Shown: piece by piece, positions 36,741 through 46,202 of the stretch
Layout: every line of letters starts with the position of its first letter
Position numbering within the stretch: position 1 is the stretch's first letter
Position numbers and translations under genes: made by a program
The notes under the pieces: model-generated
The model's input: the letters and a program-made list of their open reading frames with translations, nothing else
Databases searched by the model: none
What the model was told of the DNA's origin: nothing
NCBI GenBank assembly: GCA_020446675.1
Contig: JAGREE010000011.1
Coordinates: 1 to 64,000, forward strand
Source: Alphaproteobacteria bacterium
Lineage (GTDB): Bacteria; Pseudomonadota; Alphaproteobacteria; Sphingomonadales; Emcibacteraceae
Reading direction: 5' to 3'
DNA length: 64,000 nt

Positions 36741-38096
36741 ATGAAAAGAATTATATTAACGAAGGCATTATTACCCAGCGGATGGGTCAGCAATGTTGCT
36801 CTGGACATTGATGAAAGCGGATTAATTTCAAATATTATATCTGGCTACGGCGGGGAAGGCGAGCGCTATGCGGGTTATGCAATGCCGGGGCAGAATAATA
36901 TTCATAGTCATGCATTTCAGCGGGCGATGGCGGGTCTTGCTGAATATACTTATTCAACGAATGACAGCTTCTGGACCTGGCGTGACATTATGTACCGTTT
37001 TGCCGGACAGATTTCATCGGCAGATCTTGAGGTCATTGCCTCTCAGCTTTATCTGGAAATGCTGAAAGCAGGATATGTCAATGTTTGTGAATTTCATTAT
37101 CTGCATCATGGTGGGGACGATTCCCTGGCCATGTCCGATGCCATTATAAAAGCGGCTAAGAATGTTGGAATTGCCCTTACGCATTTGCCTGTTTTATATA
37201 TGGCGTCCGGTTTTGGAGAGACGTCACTGACAAAAAGCCAATTAAGGTTTGGTCATGACATAAAAAGTTATTTAGATCTGTTATCCATCCTAAGTAAAAA
37301 ACTGGAAACTGAACCTGGTCAGAAACTTGGAATGGCATTTCATTCGCTTAGAGCTGTCCCTGAAGAAGCCCTAAAAGAATGTATGTTGAATTCACCAATC
37401 TCCGGTCCTATTCATATTCATATTGCCGAACAATTAAAGGAAGTAAATGATTGCCTGTACTGGTCGGGCAAGCGGCCCGTTGAATGGCTATATGATCATA
37501 TGAATGTGGATGAAAACTGGTGTCTGGTTCATGCAACCCATTTGAATGATGATGAAATTTCTATGATTGTTAAATCGGGAGCCGTTGTCGGGTTGTGTCC
37601 GACAACAGAAGCAAATCTGGGTGATGGATTATTCCCACTAAAAAAATATCTTGATCAAAATGGTCTGATCGCCATAGGCTCAGACAGCCATATTTCCGTC
37701 AGTATCAGCGAAGAGCTGCGCTGGCTTGAATATGGTCAACGGCTTCATCATAATAAGCGTAATATCGCGGCGGATGAAAAAGAACCCCAGACAGGCACCA
37801 ACCTTTATCAGAAATGCCTGAAAGGGGGTGCGGCAGCCAGTGGTTTTAATAATGGCGCCATCGTTGTTGGTAAGCGAGCAGACCTGATTATACTGGATGA
37901 ATGCTCACCTATTCTGGTTGGAACACCGGATAAAGCCATAATTGATCGCTTCATTTTTAATGGTAATCAAAACCCGGTAAGGCACGTCATTGTTGCCGGA
38001 GAATGTATAATCAGCGATTATAAACATACCCGGGAAGATAAAATATTTACGGAATTTGCCGCCACCATGGACAGGTTGAAGAAAATACTTGACTAA
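36741..38096 (+). CDS. hutF: Formimidoylglutamate deiminase
   Basis: HutF deaminates N-formimino-L-glutamate to N-formyl-L-glutamate, defining the five-step histidine route completed by HutG. It is an amidohydrolase-fold enzyme: PGQNNIHSHAFQRAMAGLAEY carries the HxH metal pair, then HIHIAEQLKEV, and the GLCPTTEANLGDGLFPL and GSDSHISVSISEELRWLEYGQRL blocks are typical of HutF. I start at ATG 36741 (about 451 residues); the frame open upstream runs through the operator. Its stop codon touches the next HutC-like site. Confidence 0.95.
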   Translation: MKRIILTKALLPSGWVSNVALDIDESGLISNIISGYGGEGERYAGYAMPGQNNIHSHAFQRAMAGLAEYTYSTNDSFWTWRDIMYRFAGQISSADLEVIASQLYLEMLKAGYVNVCEFHYLHHGGDDSLAMSDAIIKAAKNVGIALTHLPVLYMASGFGETSLTKSQLRFGHDIKSYLDLLSILSKKLETEPGQKLGMAFHSLRAVPEEALKECMLNSPISGPIHIHIAEQLKEVNDCLYWSGKRPVEWLYDHMNVDENWCLVHATHLNDDEISMIVKSGAVVGLCPTTEANLGDGLFPLKKYLDQNGLIAIGSDSHISVSISEELRWLEYGQRLHHNKRNIAADEKEPQTGTNLYQKCLKGGAAASGFNNGAIVVGKRADLIILDECSPILVGTPDKAIIDRFIFNGNQNPVRHVIVAGECIISDYKHTREDKIFTEFAATMDRLKKILD

Positions 38097-38111
38097 CTTG
38101 TCTATACAAGT
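38096..38111. promoter_or_regulatory. HutC-like operator before hutC
   Basis: The perfect palindrome ACTTGT-CTAT-ACAAGT begins at the last base of the hutF stop codon, 21 bases before the hutC start. A TTGACT hexamer lies at 38089-38094. The site probably mediates HutC autoregulation. Confidence 0.8.
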
Positions 38112-38132
38112 AAAAATTGACACCTATATTTT

Positions 38133-38867
38133 ATGAAGGACCAGACGATGACTGTGGATTTGCAATCGGAACCCTTATACAGGAAGATTAAAAAACATAT
38201 ACTTGATCGCATTGATAGCGGTGAATGGGTTGCTTCGATGCGTGTGCCTTCGGAAAATGAACTGGTAAAGGAATTTTCGGTCTCGCGGATGACAACTAAC
38301 AGAGCACTCAGGGAATTGACCGACGAAGGATACCTGATCCGCATCGCTGGTGTTGGCACTTTTGTCGCTGAACTGAAAGCCAAAAGCAATCCGCTAGAGA
38401 TCCATAATATTGCTGATGAAATCCGTGCCCGCCATCATAAATATAGTGCTGAAGTTCTAGCGTGCGAGCCTGTAAAGGCAAATGAAAAAATCGCAACTTT
38501 CATGAATGTTGAGGTTGGTCATACGCTCACACATTCCATGATTGTGCATATGGAGCAGGGCATTCCGATCCAGCTTGAAGATCGACTTGTAAACGAAGAT
38601 ATTGTGCCAGGATATGGTCAGCAGGACTTTAGTGAAAATACACCTTACGAATATCTGATTAAAATGGCGCCCCTTCAAAAAGTTGAGCATGTTGTGAAAG
38701 CGATTATTCCAACGCCGTCAATAAAATCACTTCTTGATATGTCGGAGGAAGAAGCCTGTCTTCTGATTGAACGACGTACCTGGACCAAGGGGCGTGTTGC
38801 TTCTACCGCAAAATTATATCACCCGGGCTCAAGATACGAACTGTCGGGATTGTTTAAGCCGGAATAA
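38133..38867 (+). CDS. hutC: Histidine utilization repressor HutC (GntR/UTRA family)
   Basis: HutC represses hut genes and is released by urocanate. Residues 10-80 form a GntR winged helix (PLYRKIKKHILDRIDSGEW; PSENELVKEFSVSRMTTNRALRELTDEGYLIRIAGVGTFVAE), followed by a UTRA ligand domain with the hutC-type QLEDRLVNEDIVPGYGQQDF segment. The length is 244 residues; ATG 38148 is an alternative start. It sits between hutF and hutU, with matching operators upstream of each transcription unit. Confidence 0.95.
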   Translation: MKDQTMTVDLQSEPLYRKIKKHILDRIDSGEWVASMRVPSENELVKEFSVSRMTTNRALRELTDEGYLIRIAGVGTFVAELKAKSNPLEIHNIADEIRARHHKYSAEVLACEPVKANEKIATFMNVEVGHTLTHSMIVHMEQGIPIQLEDRLVNEDIVPGYGQQDFSENTPYEYLIKMAPLQKVEHVVKAIIPTPSIKSLLDMSEEEACLLIERRTWTKGRVASTAKLYHPGSRYELSGLFKPE

Positions 38868-38913
38868 TGTGATTTTTTCTTCTTCATAATAAAGGGAGAA
38901 GTTTAAATTTTTA

Positions 38914-38929
38914 ACTTGTATATACAGGA
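38914..38929 (+). promoter_or_regulatory. HutC-like operator before hutU
   Basis: ACTTGT-ATAT-ACAGGA keeps the full HutC core TTGTATATACA but has an imperfect right arm; it overlaps the AGGA ribosome site of hutU, 8 bases before the ATG. Repression here could block both transcription and early translation of hutUHG. Confidence 0.7.
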
Positions 38930-38936
38930 TAACGAA

Positions 38937-40607
38937 ATGTCAGACCTTAAAAGCAATAACAGAATTATCAAAGCTCCGACAGGAACGGTGCTCAATGCAA
39001 AATGCTGGGCAACGGAAGCCCCATTGCGGATGCTGATGAATAATCTTGACCCCGAAGTTGCTGAAAAGCCGGAGGACCTTGTTGTTTATGGCGGCATTGG
39101 CCGCGCGGCCAGAAACTGGCAATGTTTTGATAAAATCGTTGAAAGTCTTAAAAAGCTCGAAAATGATGAAACCCTGCTGGTGCAATCCGGAAAGCCGGTC
39201 GGTATTTTCAGAACTCATGAACATGCGCCGAGAGTGCTGATTGCCAATTCCAATTTGGTGCCTCACTGGGCAACCTGGGATCATTTTAACGAACTCGATA
39301 AAAAAGGCCTGATGATGTACGGGCAGATGACAGCCGGAAGCTGGATCTATATAGGCAGCCAGGGTATCGTTCAGGGAACCTATGAAACCTTTGTTGAAAT
39401 GGGGCGACAGCATTATGGAGGAAATCTTAAGGGAAAATGGATTCTGACAGGAGGACTTGGAGGAATGGGGGGTGCTCAACCACTTGCCGCTACAATGGCC
39501 GGCGCATCCATGCTGGCTATTGAATGTCGCAGTGATCGGATCGATTTTCGACTTCGTACAGGTTATCTTGACCGGCGGGCCGAAAACCTTGACCAGGCGA
39601 TGAATATAATCAATGAAGCAAAATCGATGGGCAAAGCCGTTTCTGTTGGCTTACTTGGTAATGCCGCTGAAATAATACCGGAAATGATCAGGAAGGGCAT
39701 TCGCCCGGATGCGGTAACCGATCAGACATCAGCCCATGATCCGATTAATGGGTATTTGCCGGTTGGCTGGAGCGTAGCCGAGTGGGAAGAAAAAATTATA
39801 ACAGAACCCAAAGAAGTGGAAGCGGCAGCCATCAAATCCATGTCTATTCATGTGAAAGCCATGCTGGATTATCAGAAAATGGGTATTCCGACCTTTGATT
39901 ATGGCAACAATATCCGCCAGGTGGCCTATGACGACGGGGTTAAGAATGCGTTTGATTTTCCCGGGTTTGTTCCAGCATATGTGCGACCACTTTTCTGTCG
40001 GGGGATCGGCCCATTTCGCTGGGTTGCGCTGAGTGGCGACCCGGAAGATATTTATAAAACCGATAAAAAGGTCAAAGAACTGATCCCTGATAATCCACAT
40101 CTTCATAATTGGTTGGACATGGCCCGTGAGCGGATTAAGTTTCAGGGACTCCCGGCTCGCATCTGCTGGGTGGGGCTGGGTGATCGCCATCGTCTTGGAC
40201 TTGCATTCAATGAAATGGTGAAAAATGGTGAGCTTAAAGCACCGGTAGTTATTGGCCGAGATCATCTTGATTCAGGGTCCGTGGCAAGTCCAAACCGTGA
40301 AACAGAAAGTATGCTGGATGGCTCGGATGCCGTATCCGACTGGCCTCTTCTGAATGCCCTTTTGAATACGGCAAGTGGGGCTACATGGGTGTCGCTACAT
40401 CATGGCGGTGGGGTTGGCATGGGCTTTTCCCAGCACAGCGGGGTCGTTATTCTTTGTGATGGTACGGATGAAGCCGCAACGCGAATTGGCCGTGTTCTTT
40501 GGAATGATCCGGCAACTGGGGTAATGCGCCATGCTGATGCCGGTTATGATGTTGCTAAGAAATGCGCCCTCGAACAGGGCCTTAATCTGCCGATGGTGGA
40601 GGATTAA
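38937..40607 (+). CDS. hutU: Urocanate hydratase
   Basis: HutU adds water to urocanate to form imidazolonepropionate, using tightly bound NAD+. The protein (556 residues from ATG 38937) shows [10 protein letters not shown], the NAD loop [40 protein letters not shown] and the active-site [21 protein letters not shown]. The C-terminal block [16 protein letters not shown] is also conserved. The preceding operator decides the start. It is followed one base later by hutH. Confidence 0.98.
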   Translation: MSDLKSNNRIIKAPTGTVLNAKCWATEAPLRMLMNNLDPEVAEKPEDLVVYGGIGRAARNWQCFDKIVESLKKLENDETLLVQSGKPVGIFRTHEHAPRVLIANSNLVPHWATWDHFNELDKKGLMMYGQMTAGSWIYIGSQGIVQGTYETFVEMGRQHYGGNLKGKWILTGGLGGMGGAQPLAATMAGASMLAIECRSDRIDFRLRTGYLDRRAENLDQAMNIINEAKSMGKAVSVGLLGNAAEIIPEMIRKGIRPDAVTDQTSAHDPINGYLPVGWSVAEWEEKIITEPKEVEAAAIKSMSIHVKAMLDYQKMGIPTFDYGNNIRQVAYDDGVKNAFDFPGFVPAYVRPLFCRGIGPFRWVALSGDPEDIYKTDKKVKELIPDNPHLHNWLDMARERIKFQGLPARICWVGLGDRHRLGLAFNEMVKNGELKAPVVIGRDHLDSGSVASPNRETESMLDGSDAVSDWPLLNALLNTASGATWVSLHHGGGVGMGFSQHSGVVILCDGTDEAATRIGRVLWNDPATGVMRHADAGYDVAKKCALEQGLNLPMVED

Positions 40608-40608
40608 A

Positions 40609-42141
40609 ATGTTACTGAAAATTAATCCGGGTCAAATGACACTGGCAGAACTTCGGGGTGTTTATAGACATGACCTTAAAATCACACTGGCGGATCATGC
40701 CTGGAAAGATATCCGCGCTTCAAGAGACATTGTTGAAGACATAATGGCCCGTGGAAAAACGGTTTATGGCATCAATACCGGGTTTGGCCTTTTGGCTCAG
40801 ACATCAATCCCGGCAGATCAGCTTACATTGTTGCAAAGCAATCTGGTTCTTTCTCACAGCACGGGGGTGGGAAAGCCCCTTGATGATGATGTGGTGCGAC
40901 TTACTTATGTATTGAAAGTGTCAAGTCTGGCCCGGGGGCATTCCGGTATTCGTGTTCCCACAATGGAAGCATTTATGGATTTTATCAATTCAGGAATTAT
41001 CGCTGAAATTCCTGAAAAAGGTTCAGTTGGGGCGTCCGGTGATCTTGCACCGCTTGCTCATATGACTTCGGCAATGATGGGTGAGGGATTTGCGCGATTA
41101 AACGGAAAAAGAATGAAAGCAAGTGATGCCCTTAAAGAAGTAAATCTTAAGCCGGTTAGCTTAGGTTCAAAAGAAGGGCTTGCATTCTTAAACGGCACTC
41201 AGGTTTCAACCGCGCTTGCTTTGAAGGGTCTCTTTAAAACAGAGGATATTTTTGCTTCAGCTATTGTGGCAGGTTCCATGAGCATTGATGCCCTGATGGG
41301 TAGTGTTGCACCATTTGATTCCCGTATTCATATGGCGCGCGGACAGCCCGGTCAGATTGCTGTAGCTCCTATTTATCTTGACCTGATGAAAGGCAGTGAA
41401 ATTAATTTTGCTCATCATGATTGTAAAAAAGTACAGGACCCGTATTCATTAAGATGCCAGCCTCAGGTCATGGGGGCCGTGCTTGATCTTATCAATAATT
41501 CAGCCAAGACTATACTTATTGAGGGCAATGCTGTAACCGATAATCCGCTTATCTTCACCGACAATGGTGATGTGATTTCCGGGGGCAATTTCCATGCAGA
41601 ACCTGTGGCTTTTGCTGCGGATATGCTTGCTTTGGCTCTTTGTGAAATTGCCTCCATATCTGAACGGCGTATTGCCATTATGGTTGACCCGAAGATGAGT
41701 GATCTTCCGCCGTTTCTGGTGGAAAACAGTGGTGTTAATTCCGGATTTATGATTGCGCAGGTTTCTGCCGCAGCGCTGGTTTCAGAAAATAAAACCAAGG
41801 CCCATCCTTCGAGTGTTGATAGCATTCCAACTTCTGCCAATCAGGAAGACCATGTCAGTATGGCAACATACGGGGCCCGCCGACTGGACGATATGGCCTT
41901 TAACAGTGCAACGGTTATCGCGATTGAATTGCTGGCTGCGACACAGGGTATTGATTTTCGCGCCCCTTATAAAACGTCGGAGCCGCTCACGAAATATCAT
42001 CAGCATATAAGGAAAATTATCCCGCACTATACGGTGGATCGGTATTTCGCACCGGATATTGAACGGGCTACGGACATGATTCTGGCGGGCGACTTTTCCG
42101 ATCATGTAATGAATATTTTGCCAAGCGGGAGCAATATATGA
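40609..42141 (+). CDS. hutH: Histidine ammonia-lyase
   Basis: HutH releases ammonia from histidine to give urocanate, the entry step of the pathway. The MIO cofactor triad Ala142-Ser143-Gly144 is in GSVGASGDLAPLAH, at the same position as the classical enzyme. YGINTGFGLLA carries the catalytic tyrosine. I start at ATG 40609, preceded by GGAGGATTAAA, giving 510 residues; an open frame upstream overlaps hutU. It overlaps hutG by four bases. Confidence 0.98.
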   Translation: MLLKINPGQMTLAELRGVYRHDLKITLADHAWKDIRASRDIVEDIMARGKTVYGINTGFGLLAQTSIPADQLTLLQSNLVLSHSTGVGKPLDDDVVRLTYVLKVSSLARGHSGIRVPTMEAFMDFINSGIIAEIPEKGSVGASGDLAPLAHMTSAMMGEGFARLNGKRMKASDALKEVNLKPVSLGSKEGLAFLNGTQVSTALALKGLFKTEDIFASAIVAGSMSIDALMGSVAPFDSRIHMARGQPGQIAVAPIYLDLMKGSEINFAHHDCKKVQDPYSLRCQPQVMGAVLDLINNSAKTILIEGNAVTDNPLIFTDNGDVISGGNFHAEPVAFAADMLALALCEIASISERRIAIMVDPKMSDLPPFLVENSGVNSGFMIAQVSAAALVSENKTKAHPSSVDSIPTSANQEDHVSMATYGARRLDDMAFNSATVIAIELLAATQGIDFRAPYKTSEPLTKYHQHIRKIIPHYTVDRYFAPDIERATDMILAGDFSDHVMNILPSGSNI

Positions 42142-42905
42142 ACGCATTTCATTTTCATCAGGGAAATTCACCATTACTGGTTAGCATGCCTCATGTCGGT
42201 CTTGAAATTCCGGATTTTATTAAAAATGATATGACGGATGATGCATTATCATTAACCGATACAGACTGGCATATTGATCGGCTTTATAATTTTCTGGTTG
42301 ATATGGATATCTCGGTCATATCGGCAAAATACAGCCGTTATGTTGTTGACCTTAATCGAGGCACGGATGGCCAAAGCCTTTATCCCAGGCAAAAAGTCAC
42401 GGGTCTCTGTCCGCTTGAGACATTTGAAGAAAAGCCACTTTATAAAAAGGGCAAGGTACCCGATATAAACCAAAGAGTTGAGACTTACTGGCAGCCCTAT
42501 CATGATAAAATCCGTATCGAACTGGACAGAATAAAAAAAAGGCATGGGCGGGCAATGCTTTGGGATGCTCATTCGATTAAAAGCCGTGTCCCCATGCTAT
42601 TTGATGGATGCCTGCCGGACCTCAATATTGGAACGGGAAATGGAATTTCAGCCGGTCATCTTCTTGTTGAGAAACTGGATAGGATCACCAGCCAGTCTTC
42701 CTATAGCTCAGCATTGAACGGCCGTTTTAAAGGGGGATATATTACCCGGCATTATGGCGATCCGAAAAATAATATCCACGCCGTACAGCTGGAAATTTCC
42801 CAGATCACCTATATGGACGAAGAACCGAATGTTCGATTTAATGAAGCAAAAGCAAATAAACTCCGGCCGATTTTGATCAGACTAATCGAAACAATGATTG
42901 AATAA
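42138..42905 (+). CDS. hutG: N-formylglutamate deformylase
   Basis: HutG hydrolyses N-formyl-L-glutamate to glutamate and formate, ending the HutF-dependent route. Family features: SMPHVGLEIP near the N-terminus, DTDWHIDRLY, YSRYVVDLNRGTDGQSLYP and the metal-site DAHSIKSRVPMLFDG. The length is 255 residues. It overlaps hutH by ATGA and is followed by a small Lrp-effector-domain gene, probably on the same mRNA. Confidence 0.96.
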   Translation: MNAFHFHQGNSPLLVSMPHVGLEIPDFIKNDMTDDALSLTDTDWHIDRLYNFLVDMDISVISAKYSRYVVDLNRGTDGQSLYPRQKVTGLCPLETFEEKPLYKKGKVPDINQRVETYWQPYHDKIRIELDRIKKRHGRAMLWDAHSIKSRVPMLFDGCLPDLNIGTGNGISAGHLLVEKLDRITSQSSYSSALNGRFKGGYITRHYGDPKNNIHAVQLEISQITYMDEEPNVRFNEAKANKLRPILIRLIETMIE

Positions 42906-42960
42906 CGCGAAAGAGTTTTTTATGATGCCCAAAACGGTGAAACAATTTAGGCAATTCAAT

Positions 42961-43203
42961 ATGCAGAATATATTCGTACAAGTTAAATGTGAGCTGGGCA
43001 AAGTTTATGATGTTGCAGAAGCTCTGGTTGATAATATTGAAGAAGCCGAGGATGTCTATTCAATTTCCGGCGCCTTTGATCTGATGGTCAAATTTCATCT
43101 GGACGAAGACGTAGATATCGGCCGTTTTGTTAATGAGAAGGTTCAACCCATCCCGGGGATTAAAGATACCTTCACCATCATGACCTTCAAAGCATTTAAA
43201 TAA
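42961..43203 (+). CDS. Stand-alone Lrp/AsnC ligand-binding (RAM) domain protein
   Basis: This is a protein of about 80 residues made only of the Lrp/AsnC effector domain (MQNIFVQVKCELGKVYDVAEALVDNIEEAEDVYSISGAFDLMVKF, ending FTIMTFKAFK); no DNA-binding helix is encoded. Such RAM-only proteins bind amino acids and can assemble with full-length Lrp proteins. I start at ATG 42961 (AGG seven to nine bases upstream); in-frame starts at 42922 or earlier would add up to 21 basic residues. Its place after hutG suggests expression with histidine catabolism. Confidence 0.82.
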   Translation: MQNIFVQVKCELGKVYDVAEALVDNIEEAEDVYSISGAFDLMVKFHLDEDVDIGRFVNEKVQPIPGIKDTFTIMTFKAFK

Positions 43204-43214
43204 TTTTCATTTTT

Positions 43215-43228
43215 CTGATCTGGGTCAA
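43215..43228 (+). promoter_or_regulatory. FNR/FnrL-like box before hemN
   Basis: CTGAT-CTGG-GTCAA resembles the FNR consensus TTGAT-N4-ATCAA (8 of 10 defined positions) and lies 35 bases before hemN, a classic target of oxygen-sensing FNR-type regulators. No fnr gene is in the window. Confidence 0.5.
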
Positions 43229-43263
43229 TTAATCAGTATTTTATTTTCTTTATAACTTCGGTT

Positions 43264-44637
43264 ATGACACAACAGAATATAGCATCAAGACATACAGAAC
43301 TGGCGCGGCCAAAGCGCCTGCCACGGTATACGAGTTATCCAACTGCACTTGAATTTGGTGCGTTGGACGGGCAGATTTATGACAAGTGGCTTAAAAGCCT
43401 TCCCCTTTGCAAACCAGTCAGTCTTTATTTCCATATTCCCTATTGCGAAAAACTTTGCTGGTTTTGCGGCTGCTTCACCACCATCAGCAATAAATATGAA
43501 CCCGTCAGAAATTTTGTTGATATATTAAAGCAGGAAATAATCAGTGCCGCCCAAAAAACGGGTCCTCTGAAAGTAAGCCATATTCATTTTGGGGGTGGTT
43601 CACCCTCCATCCTTGAAGCGGCAGATTTTGAAAGTCTGATTGAAACATTGCGCGAGCATTTCAATATTGATGACGTCGATGAGTTCGCGATCGAAATTGA
43701 CCCTAGAACCGTGGACCGCGAGAAAATATTTGCCTATGCCCGGGCAGGTGTAAATCGGGTCAGTCTTGGTATTCAGGATTTTAATTTAAAAACGCAGCAG
43801 GCGGTAAACCGTATTCAACCGGTCGAACTGATTGCACAGACCATGCAGCATTTTAAAGATGCCGGGATCAACCGTATCAATTTTGATCTGATTTATGGTC
43901 TTCCCTATCAAACTCTTGAAACAATAAAATCCACTATTGAGCAGACCTTGAAATTTGCACCAAGCCGAATTGCCCTGTTTGGCTATGCCCATGTCCCTCA
44001 TATGAAAAAACATCAGAAGCTGGTTGGTGACCATTTACTGCCCAGCCAGAAAGAGCGTCAGGCACAATTTGATCTGGCCAGTAAATTACTCGTAACCAAC
44101 GATTATAGATCCATTGGACTTGATCATTTTGCCCTACCGGAAGATCATCTGTTTGTCAGTTATGATCAACGTTTGTTAAAGCGCAATTTTCAGGGCTATA
44201 CAGAAGATAAAGCAGACACACTGATCGGCTTTGGACCGTCCGCTATTAGCAGTATGCCGGATGGTTATGCGCAAAATATCCCGGTCATCAGAACCTACAT
44301 GGATAAAATTTCCGCTGGTCAGTCGCCTGTGGTACGCGGACTTTCGGTGAGCAAAGAGGATAAAATGTTCCGTGATGTGATTTCGACCCTGATGTGTTAT
44401 TTTGAGGTTGACCCGATTAAAATCGCGGCCGTGCACAAAATTAATTATGATTTTGCCAAAGAGCTGTCGATGCTTAATAAGCTTGTCGCCATTGGATATA
44501 TGGAAAAAATTCAGTCTCTTTACCGCATTACCGATCAGGGAAAATTATATTTACGGGCGATAGCCACTATTTTTGACCAGTATTTTGACCAGTCATCGGA
44601 TATCATAGACCGCTGTATTCACGAAAGTGAAGGATAG
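43264..44637 (+). CDS. hemN: Oxygen-independent coproporphyrinogen III oxidase
   Basis: This radical-SAM enzyme decarboxylates coproporphyrinogen III to protoporphyrinogen IX when oxygen is low. The cluster motif CxxxCxxCxC is at Cys61, Cys65, Cys68 and Cys70 in YCEKLCWFCGC, matching true HemN spacing. It continues with FGGGSPSILEAADF, the IEIDPRTVD block and NFDLIYGLPYQT. The 457-residue length and the C-terminal HemN domain separate it from the shorter HemW-like proteins. An FNR-like box precedes it. Confidence 0.96.
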   Translation: MTQQNIASRHTELARPKRLPRYTSYPTALEFGALDGQIYDKWLKSLPLCKPVSLYFHIPYCEKLCWFCGCFTTISNKYEPVRNFVDILKQEIISAAQKTGPLKVSHIHFGGGSPSILEAADFESLIETLREHFNIDDVDEFAIEIDPRTVDREKIFAYARAGVNRVSLGIQDFNLKTQQAVNRIQPVELIAQTMQHFKDAGINRINFDLIYGLPYQTLETIKSTIEQTLKFAPSRIALFGYAHVPHMKKHQKLVGDHLLPSQKERQAQFDLASKLLVTNDYRSIGLDHFALPEDHLFVSYDQRLLKRNFQGYTEDKADTLIGFGPSAISSMPDGYAQNIPVIRTYMDKISAGQSPVVRGLSVSKEDKMFRDVISTLMCYFEVDPIKIAAVHKINYDFAKELSMLNKLVAIGYMEKIQSLYRITDQGKLYLRAIATIFDQYFDQSSDIIDRCIHESEG

Positions 44638-44643
44638 TGGGGG

Positions 44644-45084
44644 TCAATCACTGACAAATCGGGTCAGTTTATTTAAGATCAGGTCCAGTACTGCCTGCTC
44701 ATCCTGATTGAGTGTTTCCATTAATTTTTGCTCATAATTCTGAACCAGCGGGACAATTTTCTCATACATTTTACGGCCATTTTTTGATAATTTAAGTTCA
44801 GACCGTCTTTTATCTGCATCTGAAAACTCCCGCTTTATAAGCCCGTCTTTGATCATATTATTAATGGCCCTGCTGACCGCGACTTTGTCCATCGCCGTTT
44901 TTTGGGCGACCTGTCCCGCCGATATGCCGGGTGAAACCCCCAGCACAGCCATCACCCGCCATTCCGTATGGGCAATGCCGAATTTCCCTGTATAAAGCTT
45001 GGCGAGATCCTGACTGATCATGTTTGTAAGATAGGAAAGCCGATATGGTAAAAACGCCTCAAGCAGCAGATCGGAATTGGACAT
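44644..45084 (-). CDS. MarR-family transcriptional regulator
   Basis: This 146-residue winged-helix regulator contains HTEWRVMAVLGVSPGISAGQVAQKTAMDKVAVSRAINNMIKDGLIKREFSDADKRRSELKL, the typical MarR recognition helix and DxRS/R wing. I start at ATG 45084 (MSNSDLLLEAF); an open frame further upstream covers the shared promoter region. It is divergent from fahA, with a near-perfect palindrome between them, so it is probably the repressor of fahA, responding to a tyrosine-pathway intermediate or other aromatic acid. Confidence 0.92.
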   Translation of the reverse strand: MSNSDLLLEAFLPYRLSYLTNMISQDLAKLYTGKFGIAHTEWRVMAVLGVSPGISAGQVAQKTAMDKVAVSRAINNMIKDGLIKREFSDADKRRSELKLSKNGRKMYEKIVPLVQNYEQKLMETLNQDEQAVLDLILNKLTRFVSD

Positions 45085-45113
45085 ATAAAGTATTTCCTGT
45101 TTTGTCTTGCAAT

Positions 45114-45131
45114 TAGTTACATATGAAACTA
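45114..45131. promoter_or_regulatory. Candidate MarR operator between the regulator and fahA
   Basis: The 18-base sequence TAGTTACAT-ATGAAACTA is an inverted repeat with eight of nine positions matching. It lies in the 106-base divergent gap, as expected for a dimeric MarR protein controlling both genes. Confidence 0.5.
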
Positions 45132-45190
45132 TTATAAATTCGTGAAAATCATTCGTCAATAGACCATAAAGCCATAGAAAGAGCAACCTA

Positions 45191-46180
45191 ATGAAACTGG
45201 CATCCCTAAAACAAGGCAGAGACGGCAAACTAGCCGTTGTTTCAAAAGATCTCTCAAAATATTTAAGTGCAGAACATATCGCGCCAACGATGCAGGCAGC
45301 GCTGGATAACTGGGCGGATGTGGAAGCAGACCTTAAAGCGCTTTATGATGCGCTTCAGTCGGGCAGGCTTACCGGAGAAGACTTTGATCCGGCAAAGTGT
45401 GATGCACCGCTTCCACGGTCTTACCACTGGGTAGATGGCAGCGCTTATGTCACCCATGTTGAGCTGGTCAGAAAGGCGCGCGGTGCCGATCTACCGCCCA
45501 GCTTCTGGAGCGATCCGCTGGTTTATATGGGGGCGTCCGATGCCTTCATTGGCCCGCGTGATGATGTGCTTGCCGGGTCCGAAGACTGGGGCATTGATTT
45601 TGAGGCCGAAGTTGCCGTAATCACCGATGATGTACCTGCCGGTGTCAGCAGGAAAGGCGCGAAAAAACATATCAAACTGCTCAGTATTCTGAATGATGTC
45701 TCCCTTCGGAACCTGATCCCGTCGGAGCTTGCCAAACAGTTTGGCTTTTACCAGTCAAAACCACAAACGGCCTTTGCCCCCGTATTTGTCACACCCGATG
45801 AACTTGGGGACGCCTGGGACGGCTGCAAACTTCACCTGCCGCTTCATGCAATTTTAAATGGTCAAAAGGTCGGCGCTCCCAACGCGGGCATTGATATGAC
45901 CTTTGATTTTTGTGACCTGATTGCTCATGCCGCAAAAACACGCTCACTGATGGCTGGTACCGTTGTGGGTTCCGGCACCGTCTCCAATAAAGGCTCCAAA
46001 GATGGCTCCTGTTGCCTTGCAGAAGTGAGATGTCTTGAAACTTTAACGGACGGCAAGCCCAAAACCCCCTTTATGAGCTTCGGTGACCGGGTGGAAATTG
46101 ATATGTTTGATAAGGACGGCAATTCAATTTTCGGCCGCATTAATCAACGGGTCGTTAAATTTGAAACGCCTGCCGACTGA
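45191..46180 (+). CDS. fahA: Fumarylacetoacetate hydrolase family protein
   Basis: Probably the fumarylacetoacetase of tyrosine/homogentisate degradation, yielding fumarate and acetoacetate. Its 329 residues belong to the long bacterial FAH form: PLPRSYHWVDGSAYVTHVELVRKARG, the metal site motif DWGIDFEAEVAVITDDV (two acidic ligands), and GSGTVSNKGSKDGSCCLAEVR in place of the usual SGT...GS loop. A divergent MarR gene flanks it, but no hmgA or hppD gene is in the window, so the pathway assignment rests on family similarity. Confidence 0.85.
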   Translation: MKLASLKQGRDGKLAVVSKDLSKYLSAEHIAPTMQAALDNWADVEADLKALYDALQSGRLTGEDFDPAKCDAPLPRSYHWVDGSAYVTHVELVRKARGADLPPSFWSDPLVYMGASDAFIGPRDDVLAGSEDWGIDFEAEVAVITDDVPAGVSRKGAKKHIKLLSILNDVSLRNLIPSELAKQFGFYQSKPQTAFAPVFVTPDELGDAWDGCKLHLPLHAILNGQKVGAPNAGIDMTFDFCDLIAHAAKTRSLMAGTVVGSGTVSNKGSKDGSCCLAEVRCLETLTDGKPKTPFMSFGDRVEIDMFDKDGNSIFGRINQRVVKFETPAD

Positions 46181-46202
46181 TCTATGTAAATATATACTTA
46201 TT

